In this document: positions 19,993-29,434 of the stretch, piece after piece
Position numbering within the stretch: the stretch's first letter is position 1
Layout: each line of letters begins with the position of its first letter
DNA from: Belliella pelovolcani
GTDB taxonomy: Bacteria; Bacteroidota; Bacteroidia; Cytophagales; Cyclobacteriaceae
Direction of reading: 5' to 3'
Length of the DNA stretch: 64,000 bases
Assembly (NCBI RefSeq): GCF_900156785.1
Contig: NZ_FTOP01000006.1
Span: 167,591-231,590, forward strand
Translations under genes and position numbers: made by a program
The notes under the pieces: generated by a model
What the model was told of the DNA's origin: nothing
The model's input: the letters and a program-made list of their open reading frames with translations, nothing else
The model's database searches: none

Positions 19993-20025
19993 AATCAAGG
20001 GAATCCGAGTCGGGTTCCCTTGATT
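19993..20025 (-). terminator. Terminator of the four-gene operon
   Basis: An 11-bp stem AATCAAGGGAA / TTCCCTTGATT has an inner CCGA/TCGG stem. On the - strand it runs into a T-rich sequence. It lies 12 bp past the stop of the last gene. Confidence 0.75.
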
Positions 20026-20036
20026 GGTTTTATAAG

Positions 20037-20279
20037 TTATTCATCTTTTTCAAGAGGGCTATCAATGGTTACTTGACTGATGCTGGTGATGATGACTCCA
20101 GCGGTGAGTAAGTAGCCTGCGGCAGTAGTTAAGCCTGCTGGGATTGTGACTGGTGCGGTGAGGATGGCTCCTCCTACTCCAGCCAAGATTAATCCTATCT
20201 GGCCTAGCTTCTGAAAGAAAGGTGGTGTTGGTTTTTTCCACCTAGTCTTGAGCTCTGTGAGCAGTTTGTTTACTTCCAT
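20037..20279 (-). CDS. Small membrane protein, holin-like
   Basis: 80 aa from the ATG at 20279. A basic amphipathic N-terminus (KLLTELKTRWKKPTPPFFQKLG) is followed by two hydrophobic segments rich in Gly/Ala (GLILAGVGGAILTAPVTI, then LTTAAGYLLTAGVIITSISQVTI) and an acidic tail. The pattern KKxxPxFFxKLGxIGL...AGYLLTAG recalls small holin-like proteins of Bacteroidota phages; this is memory of the pattern, not a search. Last gene of a four-gene operon. Confidence 0.62.
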   Translation of the reverse strand: MEVNKLLTELKTRWKKPTPPFFQKLGQIGLILAGVGGAILTAPVTIPAGLTTAAGYLLTAGVIITSISQVTIDSPLEKDE

Positions 20280-20347
20280 GTTAAATTTAGATATGAGATA
20301 TGAGACATAAGACATAAGACTTGGGGCCTACTTAATGATAGGCGGGT

Positions 20348-20536
20348 TTAAGTCTTGGAAATCTTGCTTTCTAAACTGATCTGTTTGGCTTTGAGCCAGA
20401 TGCAGAGTTCTCTCAGGGAACTGTAATCTTTTTTGAGATCACGAATATCCTGAACCAATAGCTTGAGGAAATAGGCGATGATGGAGAGGAGGAGTGACAT
20501 CACCCCTCCGACTCCTATTATTATTAAACTAATCAT
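20348..20536 (-). CDS. Small membrane protein with one helix and charged tail
   Basis: 62 aa from the ATG at 20536, which overlaps the stop of the preceding gene by 8 bp (coupled translation). One strong membrane helix (MISLIIIGVGGVMSLLLSIIAYFLKLL) is followed by a heptad-like tail QDIRDLKKDYSSLRELCIWLKAKQ. An open frame continues 39 codons upstream but overlaps the neighbour fully. Function not known; the layout fits a phage lysis accessory or toxin-like membrane peptide (inference). Confidence 0.55.
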   Translation of the reverse strand: MISLIIIGVGGVMSLLLSIIAYFLKLLVQDIRDLKKDYSSLRELCIWLKAKQISLESKISKT

Positions 20537-20933
20537 CTTCCAAGAAATCTTGGTCTCCTTCGGTAATTTCAAGCCATACTCTATCTCCTGATGCAAATAC
20601 TTTCTCCAAAGCTTCCAATACTTTGAAAGTGGCCAACTTAGAGAACTTGACATCTCTATCCCAATGTAGGACAGGTGCTATTCCCAAGAGTGGTACATAC
20701 TTTCCTTTGTCTAATGGAGCAATGGTGTACTTGTCCGGAGGTTCGTTATCTATCTGAAGATACCAACCTCTTCTCTCATTGTACTTGAGGAGAACTTCGT
20801 ACTTGCCTTCTTTGATACAGGGGGTTGGAAAAATCCGAGTTTGCTCGATGGTTTTGGTAATTAACTTACCTTCTGCCATTAGGAAGCCAACTGTTTTCTC
20901 AGGCCTGTATTTTCTAAAGAGTTGCAGAATCAT
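20529..20933 (-). CDS. Unknown soluble protein of the 20-21.7 kb operon
   Basis: 134 aa. Beta-rich with several Tyr/Trp (KYEVLLKYNERRGWYLQIDNEPPDKYTIAPLDKGKYVPLLGI) and an acidic C-terminus. No recognised motif and no signal peptide. It starts 3 bp after the stop of the 248-aa gene and overlaps the next gene by 8 bp, so all four genes form one tight operon. Confidence 0.65.
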   Translation of the reverse strand: MILQLFRKYRPEKTVGFLMAEGKLITKTIEQTRIFPTPCIKEGKYEVLLKYNERRGWYLQIDNEPPDKYTIAPLDKGKYVPLLGIAPVLHWDRDVKFSKLATFKVLEALEKVFASGDRVWLEITEGDQDFLEDD

Positions 20934-20936
20934 GGC

Positions 20937-21683
20937 TTAGGCTTTTTCAGCTGTGATGATGGAAGCAGCATTGTGTGTTCCATTACTCAAAGCATATTGC
21001 TGACCATTGACTAATTGCAAGAACTCAATCCCAAGCAAGAAGACCTTGTGTGGATTGACCAAAGTAGCTTTGGGTACAGTGAGGTTGATCACTGAAGTGA
21101 CATCTCCTATTGGTAGCTCAGCTGATGCTTCCATTAGGAAGTTTCTTTCCAAGGTGGAGAAATCTACAGAAGCTCCAACAGCAAAGATTCTGAAGTGTGT
21201 GGCTCCCTCAGGAATCGAGACAAAATCAGCAGGTTGGAAAGCTGGGATTGATGCTTGCCAGTCTGATGCTGTATTGGAATAGGTGATCTCTGGTTTGAGT
21301 ACAGTAGCCATATTGGCTCTGACGTTCATTTCGAGACCTTGCATCAAAAGCCAATCGCCTTCGGCCACCTGGCGCTCTCCCCTATTATTGACAGGGTCTG
21401 TTCTCAGGATTTCAAGCATTCTTCTGACTAATCGCTGATGCAGTCTTGGATCAGAAATTTTGATCAAAGCAGGTCTGATGGTGTCCTTGAGGAGCTTGAC
21501 TGCTGCTGCATTGATTGTGAATTCGGCGATGTTCTCACGTGTACGTGCATACCTTGGGTCAGTCATGATTCTGGATTTGCTGACCCCACCTTTTTCTCTG
21601 GCCTGATAGCCATCGCGGTTTTTGAAGAAATTCAATTTACCGATGTTACCGCTGAGGGTTATTATACTGGTTTGTTTTGCCAT
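20937..21683 (-). CDS. Unknown protein, first gene of the 20-21.7 kb operon
   Basis: 248 aa from the ATG at 21683 (MAKQTSIITLSG); an upstream extension to 21803 reads as Pro-rich low-quality sequence. The N-terminus GNIGKLNFFKNRDGYQAREKGGVSKSRIMTDPRYARTRENIAEF loosely resembles the start of DUF6266-type Bacteroidota proteins (GKVG..V.Y..NG...R). The middle is helical and basic; the C-terminal half is beta-rich with KVFLLGIEFLQLVNGQQYAL. No catalytic motif is visible. With small holin-like genes downstream it could be a phage-derived structural protein (inference). Confidence 0.68.
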   Translation of the reverse strand: MAKQTSIITLSGNIGKLNFFKNRDGYQAREKGGVSKSRIMTDPRYARTRENIAEFTINAAAVKLLKDTIRPALIKISDPRLHQRLVRRMLEILRTDPVNNRGERQVAEGDWLLMQGLEMNVRANMATVLKPEITYSNTASDWQASIPAFQPADFVSIPEGATHFRIFAVGASVDFSTLERNFLMEASAELPIGDVTSVINLTVPKATLVNPHKVFLLGIEFLQLVNGQQYALSNGTHNAASIITAEKA

Positions 21684-22160
21684 TTTTGAATTGGTTTTAA
21701 GTGAAACATGGTCAAATATGGCTGGTATAAAGGGGGTTAAGAAATGAATGTGCGGATCCTGCGGATATTGCGGAAGCTGCGGGAATAAAGAGGAGAAAGG
21801 CAAAAGGTTAAAGGGGAAAGGGGTCGAAAGGATTAAGGATGAAGGGTACGAAGTACAAAGTACAATCCGCCGCGGCGGACAAGTTGAACCAAGTAAGGGG
21901 GAAGGAAAAAGGGAACCACGCCTGTCTGCCGCCAGGCAGGAATTTTGCGAATTTCACGAAGGGGAGTATTAGGAGTTTGAGATGTGAAGGAGGTTTTGAA
22001 AATGGATAAGGGAGTTTGAGAAGTTTTGAATTTGGAGCGCTGAAGGGCTGGGATTGGTGCGAATGTATCTAGAGGATTAAAAAATAGTCACAATATGGTT
22101 GGAGGTTTATTTTAGTGAGAGGGGTGGTTTTTATGGAGATGTTAATTCCTCTTACTTTTT

Positions 22161-22243
22161 GTCTTGACACAAAAAGTAACAAAAAAGTCAAGACGGAGAT
22201 ATCCTATCCACCCACAAGGCCACCGCTGGCCCGGATCTCCGTC
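22161..22243. other. Pair of overlapping, mutually exclusive hairpins
   Basis: GTCTTGAC (22161-22168) can pair with GTCAAGAC (22187-22194), and GACGGAGAT (22192-22200) can pair with ATCTCCGTC (22235-22243) around an inner GGCC/GGCC stem. The two stems share GAC. It is possibly a structured RNA or a mobile repeat. Confidence 0.4.
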
Positions 22244-22491
22244 GTCCCGCCCACATTAAAACGCAGATAGTCACAATTCAAAGCCCCGTAGTGGGCTTAA
22301 CTTTAAATAGCCCTGTACAAGGCGCTTGAATTTAGAAATAGTCAGAATGTTTGATATGCGCCGCAGTGCGGGGTTGAGATGTGCGCACGAATGACCGTGA
22401 GTCCCGGGGGATGTAGATATGGGGGAAAGGAATCGAGATCGGGACGATAAGGGGCGGGTGATTTGAGGGGGATAAAGGATTATTTAATGAT

Positions 22492-22558
22492 CGGAATTGC
22501 AAATTCCTTTTATCTGGTTTCGGATCCCGAGGAATCGGGGCAAATTCCGAATACCAAA
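22492..22558. repeat. Composite ~62-bp palindromic repeat, copy 1
   Basis: Contains GGAATTGCAAATTCC, TTATCTGG, and the hairpin CCCGA-GGAA-TCGGG, then CAAATTCCGAAT. Copies recur at 23663-23727 and 39757-39814. Confidence 0.75.
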
Positions 22559-23662
22559 TGAATTTTAGATGGTAGAATTCAGATTTAGGGGTATTGTAGT
22601 TTTATGGGGTTTGGCTGAATTGATTACTTTTCTGAGACAGTAGGTTTTAGGTGTTACACAAAGTATCGCTGAGGAATCTAGGAGGTACGAAAGCGGATAA
22701 ACATAATAAATAATATGTGAAAATAGTGGATTAAAAAATTGTACTGAAAATGGGCTTGAAAATCAAATGTTCATATTCTTAGAATAATTATATGATTTCT
22801 TGGTTTTTCGCCAAAAGTCGGCGAATGGTCGGGAGGCATACGGGACACGGTCGGAACACGGTCGGAAGAGAGACGGGGGAAAATGGGGTAATTTTTGAAT
22901 AAAATATGATTATTTTAGATTTATTTGTACTTTTTTTATATTGAAAAATCAGGGTAATTTAGTGTGTACAAGGTACAAAGTACGATGAACAAAGTAGGGA
23001 GATAAGAAGGCTGAAAGTTTGGTTTTGGACAAATCGGATTGAGATAGAAAAGTAGGGGGAAGCGGGTGTTGGCCACGGAGGATTGGATGAGCACGGAGGG
23101 ATTGTATTTTGAATTTTTGATTGGAATATTGGGGGCTCGCACAGATTACGCGGATTACGGGGAATTTATTTTTTTAGTGGATTGGGGATTAAAAGAATGG
23201 GAGCTCGTGTGGATTCTGTTGATGGATTATTACCACAGATGAACACTGATGGACACTGTTTTAGTCATTGGTTGATTAGAAGATTGGAATATTGAAAGAT
23301 TGGAAAGTTGGCAGTACTTTAGTCTGTACCTACAGCACTGTTATGGGGGTGTCATGTTTTTTACCAAGCATTGAAATGCTGGGTTAAGAGGTCGGTCATG
23401 CCGATGGCATTTGTTCTTTGAAGTCTGAAGACTTATAAATGGCAGTTTGAAAACTGCGATAGTTTAGGTCCAAGTCATGAGACTTGAACTAGAAGGGTCT
23501 TTTAGTTTTTGCCGCGGAGGGCACAGAGGGACGCAGAGGGATTGTATTTTGGATTATAGGTTGCAAGATTTTGGATTAGAGAGCGGTTAGAGAACCGAAA
23601 TGGTTTAGGGCCAAGCCCGCCTGCATCGGACAGGTCAAGAGACTTGAACCAGAAGCGATGAT

Positions 23663-23727
23663 TGGAATTACAAATTCCATTTATCTGGATTTCGAACCCC
23701 GAGGAATCGGGGCAAATTCCGAATAGC
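23663..23727. repeat. Composite ~62-bp palindromic repeat, copy 2
   Basis: Same order of elements as at 22492: GGAATTACAAATTCC, TTATCTGG, CCCCGA-GGAA-TCGGGG, CAAATTCCGAAT. It ends 16 bp before the ATG of the small gene at 23743. Confidence 0.75.
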
Positions 23728-23742
23728 GGAGGTTCATCTAAT

Positions 23743-23970
23743 ATGCGTGTATTTCAACCGGATTATGGTAACTCTATAACTGTGGATGTTGAGCTTGCTA
23801 CTTTGGATAAAAATGCAGCGTTAAGCACTGCAAGAGGACAAATGGAAATGACTTTTGGTGTAATCAATGGCAACAATCAGCAAATACAGCAATTTAATCA
23901 ATCTGTTGAAGCGACCATTGAAAACGCATTAGCTGCCAAAAGAAAAGAACTTATTGAGTTTTATGGGTAA
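23743..23970 (+). CDS. Small unknown protein or 3' remnant of a larger gene
   Basis: 75 aa from the ATG at 23743, preceded by GGAGG 12 bp upstream. An open frame extends further upstream to 23662 but only through the palindromic repeat. The sequence is well-behaved and helical (NNQQIQQFNQSVEATIENALAAKRKELIEFYG) with no recognised domain. The abrupt join between repeat and coding sequence suggests the 5' part of a longer gene may have been replaced by the repeat. A terminator follows immediately. Confidence 0.45.
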   Translation: MRVFQPDYGNSITVDVELATLDKNAALSTARGQMEMTFGVINGNNQQIQQFNQSVEATIENALAAKRKELIEFYG

Positions 23971-23971
23971 A

Positions 23972-23998
23972 AAAAAGCCCGATTGCTGGGGCTTTTAA
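23972..23998. terminator. Hairpin between the small gene and the ankyrin gene
   Basis: AAAAGCCC...GGGGCTTTT with a short loop lies 2 bp past the + strand stop and just past the ankyrin gene stop; usable from both sides. Confidence 0.75.
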
Positions 23999-23999
23999 G

Positions 24000-24911
24000 T
24001 TAATATTTTTGTAAATATTCTTCCCAGTTCTCAGGACGGGTTTTCTTTATTCTTTCTACTGTTTTTGGATGCTTTTCCATTGACCAATAATCCTGCCCTT
24101 GTCTTTTGAACTCTTCTACTATTTCCATTTTTAATTTATGCTTCTCAGAACCCAACTCAAAAAGCCAATTCTCCAATAAATCAATTGGGTAATGAGGTTT
24201 TTCGTAGTCGATTTTACTTTCATCAAAAAGATTATATGAAAAATATGGTTCGCTGACCTTTGCTTTTTTTTCTACTATCAGATAATGGGCTACATCTACT
24301 TTCTCGTTCAATAATGCTTTTATTGCTGCTGTCTTCCCCAGTTCAGTTTTATAATTAATTTCAGCTCCTGCTTCCACCAATAATTTTACTTTCTCAAACC
24401 CTCTTTGTGTGGCGTGCATCAAAGGGCTTGTGCCACATTCTATCGGATCTGCTTGTCCTTCTATTTTCGGTGAACAATAATTGATGTTAGGATCAGCTCC
24501 ATATTCAAGCATTATCTTTACAAACCTTGGGTCTGTATTGGCTGTAACATCTTTCCAAGAATGAGAAACAGAACGGAACAAAGCTGTTGTACCAATTTCT
24601 GCAACAATATTTGGATTGGCTCCGTTTTGCAACAGAAATTCAACTGTTTGATAGTTTTCTGTTGAGATAGCTCGCATCAACAGGGTTGTGCCAAATTCAG
24701 GGTCTTGGTAGTTTACCAAATCCCCATTGTCTGACAGTATTTCCTTTGCTTTCTTTAGATTAGATTTTTCCAAGGCTTTGGCAAAATCCCACGCAGGAGT
24801 GTCTTTAAATATTTCGATGTCTTTTACCGTCAATTTTTCATCTTTTTTATCCGTACAAGAAACTAAAGACAAAATGAGTACTGCCATTGATAAAACAATT
24901 ACTTTTTTCAT
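24000..24911 (-). CDS. Ankyrin-repeat lipoprotein, probable immunity protein to the Rhs-lipase
   Basis: 303 aa. A lipoprotein signal MKKVIVLSMAVLILSLVSC places it at the envelope. Ankyrin-like repeats follow: TTLLMRAISTENYQTVEFLLQNGANPN (about 75-100), TALFRSV...FVKIMLEYGADPN, SPLMHATQRGFEKVKLLVEAGAEIN and KTAAIKALLNEKVDVAHYLI. The C-terminal 80 residues are charged with YWSMEKHP...RPENWEEYL. It starts 2 bp after the stop of the giant Rhs gene. Ankyrin lipoproteins are known immunity partners of lipase effectors, and position and compartment both fit; binding is inferred. Confidence 0.85.
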   Translation of the reverse strand: MKKVIVLSMAVLILSLVSCTDKKDEKLTVKDIEIFKDTPAWDFAKALEKSNLKKAKEILSDNGDLVNYQDPEFGTTLLMRAISTENYQTVEFLLQNGANPNIVAEIGTTALFRSVSHSWKDVTANTDPRFVKIMLEYGADPNINYCSPKIEGQADPIECGTSPLMHATQRGFEKVKLLVEAGAEINYKTELGKTAAIKALLNEKVDVAHYLIVEKKAKVSEPYFSYNLFDESKIDYEKPHYPIDLLENWLFELGSEKHKLKMEIVEEFKRQGQDYWSMEKHPKTVERIKKTRPENWEEYLQKY

Positions 24912-24913
24912 CT

Positions 24914-27900
24914 CTAATCCTGTATAGTGTTGTTTTTAAGATATTGCCTTAACGCCTCTCCAAAATTATTGTGATTCTCTATCGGGTTAGTCCAAGACTG
25001 CCTAGGCAACATTATCGATTTATCAATTGGTTTCGCTAAAAGAAATGGATATGTCGCAGCTACAGGATCCCCTTTAACCACAAAAGCCGTCATACTTGCT
25101 GTGTAATCTTTAGAACTCAATCCATATGCTTTTAGATTCACAGCTGCGGGATTGAATACATAAGCGTCCCTGTTTGTTGCTACCGCATTTGCCGCAGCTT
25201 CAGCCCCTCCCTTTGAGTGTCCCACAAAAGTTAAATCTGCGTCTGGACCAAGCATATTATTAAGTTCTCGGGCCTTATCAAGAGACAACTTCATATGCTC
25301 AGACCCTCCAAACGGTTGTTCTAAATTTTCTGACATTGAGTCTCTGTTCTTTTTTCCTGTCCCTGGTATGGTACCCATATTGACCATAGTATATTCCATT
25401 ACACCATCAACATCTCTTGTATAAAGACCTGATTTATACCCTGGATTATTTTTATCCGTATAAATATTCGAAAGCGTCCATCCATCAACAACCTGCCCCT
25501 TTTTTCCATCATAAATATGCCAAGCCATTGAAGCAGCTTGTGATGTTGTTGGTTTCATCCCATCGGGATCTATAAAAAAGATTGGATTATTGAAGCTAAA
25601 AGAGTATGGCGACCACTCCGGCATTTCGGCTGCTTTAGGGTCAACAACACCCCATCTCCCTATAGCAGGATCATACATCCTGGCCCCGTAATCATAATAC
25701 TGAAGCCCGTTGTCCTCGATCAGTTCCTTGCCGTTGTAGAGATACTTATTCACCTTCATACCACTTGCTTGGAAACCAAGTCCAGTAAGTTCTAAACCCC
25801 AAGGGTCGTAGTGGGTTTCCTGAATCACTGGAGAGCCAGTACTCATAATGCTAAAGTCATCAAACCATACGTTTTCGTCTGTTTCATTCACTAAGAACGT
25901 TTCCATAAATCCGTCTTGGGGAATATAGAGGTTATTTTCCAAAAGTTCATGCTTATTCGCAGCATTTTTGCTCAAAATATGCTTACCAAATTCATAAAGG
26001 TTGCTATCCGCATCGTAAAGGGCATAGCCCATATATGCTTCTGGGGCATCTTTCTTTTGGAGGTCTTTGGCCATGATATCTATTATATTGAGGACTGTGA
26101 TGGCATTGACCCCTCCGGCTCTAGAAGTCACATTACTAAACTCCAATAGATCATTCATCAACCTATCTTTAGCTCCAGAAGCTACAAAGGAACCTTTGTT
26201 CATCTTTACAGATTCTTGTTCTTCATATTTCGCAAAGACTTTTAATATTACACTATCACCTGCTGACAATTGTATCGTACTAGAAGGACCAAGTGTCCTA
26301 CCTCTACTTGAATTGAGCCATGCTACTTTGTTTCCACCATTTGTCACGTTATGCTCTATACCGCTCTGTCTACTTTCACTTAGCATCGTGAAGTTCATTT
26401 CTTCTTCAACAGCATTGGAATCTTCCATTGTTGCCATTAAACCTTGTGTTGAGGGAACTCGGAGCACTTGTCTTACATTTCCAAGATGATCTTTGATGTT
26501 GTATTCATAAATTGGTACATTGGATTCATAAACCACTCTTCCTTCTTCATGCAAGATATAATCTATTACTGTTCCATTGAATACAAACTCTCCCAAATAA
26601 TTCGTAGTAGAACTTGGGCTTGTAGATCCTGTGTAAACACGCTGTCTTACTTTCGTTCCATCTGCATTATAGTCATATTGTATTTTCCTATTAGATCCAG
26701 TGAATATTATTTCGGTAGGAAGATTAAGGTGATTATAAACAATATTCGAAATTCCCTTATCTGAATTTGAGGTTTGATTGCCATTTAAATCATACCCATA
26801 ATTTGAACCAGAGGTTACAGGTTTAAAATCCTTTGAGGTATAATTTGTGGAAGCAACTCCATCAGAAACTTTAAGCAATCTATTAGAATATCTCGAAAAA
26901 TCAGAAGTAGAATCATAAGTATAAGTCAAATTATCAATGGCTCCATAAGTACTTGTGGTTCTTTGACCATTTCTATTCAATGTAAGAATATTTCCATTTG
27001 CTTCATATGTAATATTATTTACTGAAAATCTATTATTTTCTGTTGTGGTTCCGATCCTATCATAATTGGCGTTTGTAATTCTATTCGAATTATCATAAAA
27101 ATAATAATATCTACGCCAATTATTATCTTCACCTTTCCAGTCAATTCTAGAAACATTTCCATTGAAGCGGTTGACCCCTGCATTGCTTTGATAATAAAGT
27201 TTTTGATTGAAAATTCTAGAATCTAAACTATTGATTTCAGTCAGCCAACCTCTAATATTATAAACATACCCTAGACCTGCCGCAGGATTCGATTTATTAA
27301 TCAATTCTCCTACTTCACTATAAGTATTTTGTACTATTATTTGCTCTGCTTCTGAGTTAATTTTATGTTTCACTTGCGCAAGAGAGCCATTTGGATTGTA
27401 AACATAAGTTCTTAAAACATTGTAAACATTTCCATTATACTGTGATAAAGTTTGAATTGGGGAGTTTTCAAAATTATACTTGGTTGAATTTCTAATCGAT
27501 ACAATAGCATTGTTTAGAAAGTGTTGGGAAACAGTTTGAATTTGCCTGCCCTTAGTGTCATAAAAATATATTGTTGTTAACAAGCCGTTGGATGCACAAT
27601 TCTTAACTTTTCTAGCTGTCAACAAGCCTTGAACATTTGTATCATGATCATGAAAACCTGAATAAATTCCAGAAGGCTTTAGGTAGTTAAAAGTGGAAAG
27701 TCCTGCATAATTATCATAATAATTTGCTGAAAGGATTTCTCCTAAATTAGTTGGCCACCCTCCTGTTGTGGTTGGTATTGTTGCAGTTGAAAGAATAGAA
27801 TTGTTGTTCCCTGTAATCAAAGCTTGAACCGAAGCCCTTCCTCCAGTCTGATTGGTAATTCCTGTTACAATTACACGTCCTAATGCATCGTATTTATTGT

Positions 27901-29431
27901 ATAGCCATCCAGATGTTGTTCTAAGCATTCCATCTTGTGTTGCAACAAGTCTATTTTGGCTATCATAAATCATAAATTCTACATCTTTACCAGGTATTTT
28001 CTTCTCCACCATCCTTTTTTTACCATCGTAAGTGTATCTATAATATTGGGCATTAGCTAAAGTGATATTTGTTGTACTAGGAGTGTCCCAAAATTTAGTC
28101 TCTAAAATCTCCACTGCCCTTGGCGGTATAACAATCCTTAAATCTCCATAGTCATCATACACATAGTAAGTACACAACCAACCAACATGTCCAGTTTGAA
28201 TTGCAGTATTTGTATTTCCTGTTTTCTTTAATATTATTCTATCCAACTTATCAATGTAAGTTATAGTTCTTTTATTATCTTCATCATCAACAATTTCTAC
28301 CCATAACATATTATCAGCATAAGTTGTAATGCTTTCAGGAAGACCACTTACATTAACGGTTAATACTCTAACAGCATCCGTTGAAGTGTTTGTTCTTCTA
28401 CTAAATTTAATTTCTTTTTGAGAACTAATTTTCCAATCATTTCCAGGAGCCGCCTGTTTATTTATACGATTTAATGGAGAGGGTTCAAATTGAAGTTCAG
28501 AATATGCAAAAGTATCAGAAAATTTACTTTGATAATATGCTCCCTGCCTTGCCACGCTAGATGTTCTAAATCTACCGTCTGTAAAACCATCTGATTCTGC
28601 ATAGACAAGATAATTTTTTGATTGACGGCCATATAGATCATATACAATTGGTTTAATTAAATCTCTTCCATTAATTGCACCTTGCATTTTCACTTCCTGC
28701 TTGGGCTTACCGAGACCGTCAAAGTACGTGATATCTTTATATGACTGAGTCGATGTCCCTGATTTAATTGTGCTTAAGGTTGAAGTCGGTATTTTAGCTA
28801 CATAAGTTTTAACAAAATTCTCTTGAGGAATTGAAGCAGTATTGATAATAGCTTGAACAGGGATTTTTGATGTAAGGCATCCTGTAGTATTATTTATGTA
28901 AGCTAAATAGTAAGTTTTTGTTCCTGAAAGGCTATTAGTAGTATAGCTTTGATTTGTAGACAATTGTGTTATTTGATTAGAATCAAACCATCTGTAACCA
29001 AATCCTGATGGTGCAGTATTAGCAACTAAAGTGACAGTTCCTGGTCCAGTTCTAGAAACATTATTAGCTGAGGCATTGATTCCATCACATGGATTTCCTA
29101 AAACTTGGATTGGTAAATAATCGAAAAAATAATTATCAAAGGTGGAGTATTCATAAGCTACATAGAAATTGCCTGATTGATTAAATGATAATTGAAGTTG
29201 CGAAATATTCTGTAACATTTCTATTCCTCCTGAGTAATCCCAATAGTGAAAACCAAAGGAAGGGGGCATAACTTGTTGAAAATTATCCCAAAATGTCACA
29301 TTGTATGTGGCTCCAGATCCAGAATTCACGGTTGATGGTCCTGAAAGTTGAATATTTGTTATATTCTGAGGATATAACTTATTGAAATTAAAAATAAATA
29401 AAATCAATACTAAAATTTTAAAACCTTTCAT
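24914..29431 (-). CDS. Rhs/YD-repeat polymorphic toxin with C-terminal lipase-like domain
   Basis: 1505 aa, secreted (signal MKGFKILVLILFIFNFNKLYPQ). Domains in order: an Ig/PKD-like N-terminus (about 25-110); a DUF6443-like segment with VKTYVAKIPTSTL...ITYFDGLGKPKQEV (about 205-260); YD repeats through the middle (YNKYDALGRV, YDYNADGTKVRQ); the Rhs core with YLYNGKELIEDNGLQYYDYGARMYDPAIGRW and the closing NPIFFIDPDGM near 1288. The variable C-terminus (about 1292-1505) carries GHSKGG with Ser about 1406, Asp in VKGDPVA about 1455, and His in ENHNN about 1487, in the order of an alpha/beta-hydrolase (lipase class 3-like) triad. The likely immunity gene follows 2 bp downstream. Confidence 0.9.
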   Translation of the reverse strand: MKGFKILVLILFIFNFNKLYPQNITNIQLSGPSTVNSGSGATYNVTFWDNFQQVMPPSFGFHYWDYSGGIEMLQNISQLQLSFNQSGNFYVAYEYSTFDNYFFDYLPIQVLGNPCDGINASANNVSRTGPGTVTLVANTAPSGFGYRWFDSNQITQLSTNQSYTTNSLSGTKTYYLAYINNTTGCLTSKIPVQAIINTASIPQENFVKTYVAKIPTSTLSTIKSGTSTQSYKDITYFDGLGKPKQEVKMQGAINGRDLIKPIVYDLYGRQSKNYLVYAESDGFTDGRFRTSSVARQGAYYQSKFSDTFAYSELQFEPSPLNRINKQAAPGNDWKISSQKEIKFSRRTNTSTDAVRVLTVNVSGLPESITTYADNMLWVEIVDDEDNKRTITYIDKLDRIILKKTGNTNTAIQTGHVGWLCTYYVYDDYGDLRIVIPPRAVEILETKFWDTPSTTNITLANAQYYRYTYDGKKRMVEKKIPGKDVEFMIYDSQNRLVATQDGMLRTTSGWLYNKYDALGRVIVTGITNQTGGRASVQALITGNNNSILSTATIPTTTGGWPTNLGEILSANYYDNYAGLSTFNYLKPSGIYSGFHDHDTNVQGLLTARKVKNCASNGLLTTIYFYDTKGRQIQTVSQHFLNNAIVSIRNSTKYNFENSPIQTLSQYNGNVYNVLRTYVYNPNGSLAQVKHKINSEAEQIIVQNTYSEVGELINKSNPAAGLGYVYNIRGWLTEINSLDSRIFNQKLYYQSNAGVNRFNGNVSRIDWKGEDNNWRRYYYFYDNSNRITNANYDRIGTTTENNRFSVNNITYEANGNILTLNRNGQRTTSTYGAIDNLTYTYDSTSDFSRYSNRLLKVSDGVASTNYTSKDFKPVTSGSNYGYDLNGNQTSNSDKGISNIVYNHLNLPTEIIFTGSNRKIQYDYNADGTKVRQRVYTGSTSPSSTTNYLGEFVFNGTVIDYILHEEGRVVYESNVPIYEYNIKDHLGNVRQVLRVPSTQGLMATMEDSNAVEEEMNFTMLSESRQSGIEHNVTNGGNKVAWLNSSRGRTLGPSSTIQLSAGDSVILKVFAKYEEQESVKMNKGSFVASGAKDRLMNDLLEFSNVTSRAGGVNAITVLNIIDIMAKDLQKKDAPEAYMGYALYDADSNLYEFGKHILSKNAANKHELLENNLYIPQDGFMETFLVNETDENVWFDDFSIMSTGSPVIQETHYDPWGLELTGLGFQASGMKVNKYLYNGKELIEDNGLQYYDYGARMYDPAIGRWGVVDPKAAEMPEWSPYSFSFNNPIFFIDPDGMKPTTSQAASMAWHIYDGKKGQVVDGWTLSNIYTDKNNPGYKSGLYTRDVDGVMEYTMVNMGTIPGTGKKNRDSMSENLEQPFGGSEHMKLSLDKARELNNMLGPDADLTFVGHSKGGAEAAANAVATNRDAYVFNPAAVNLKAYGLSSKDYTASMTAFVVKGDPVAATYPFLLAKPIDKSIMLPRQSWTNPIENHNNFGEALRQYLKNNTIQD

Positions 29432-29434
29432 AAG

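Larger units (their letters stand above)
21684..23640. other. Gene-free repeat-rich interval
   Basis: About 2 kb without a convincing gene. It is purine-rich on the + strand and carries dispersed intergenic motifs: GTACGAAGTACAAAGTAC (21845), the palindrome TCCGCCGCGGCGGA (21866), GAGCGCTGAAGGGCTGG (22037), hairpins at 22161-22243, a composite repeat at 22492-22558, CTCGCACAGATTACGCGGATT (23135) and CCACAGATGAACACTGATGG (23232). Short open frames here have no homologous look and are rejected. Confidence 0.7.

Noticed and set aside
21748..21972. Cys-rich 74-aa open frame
   Set aside because: It reads through simple purine repeats and palindromes with no family pattern.
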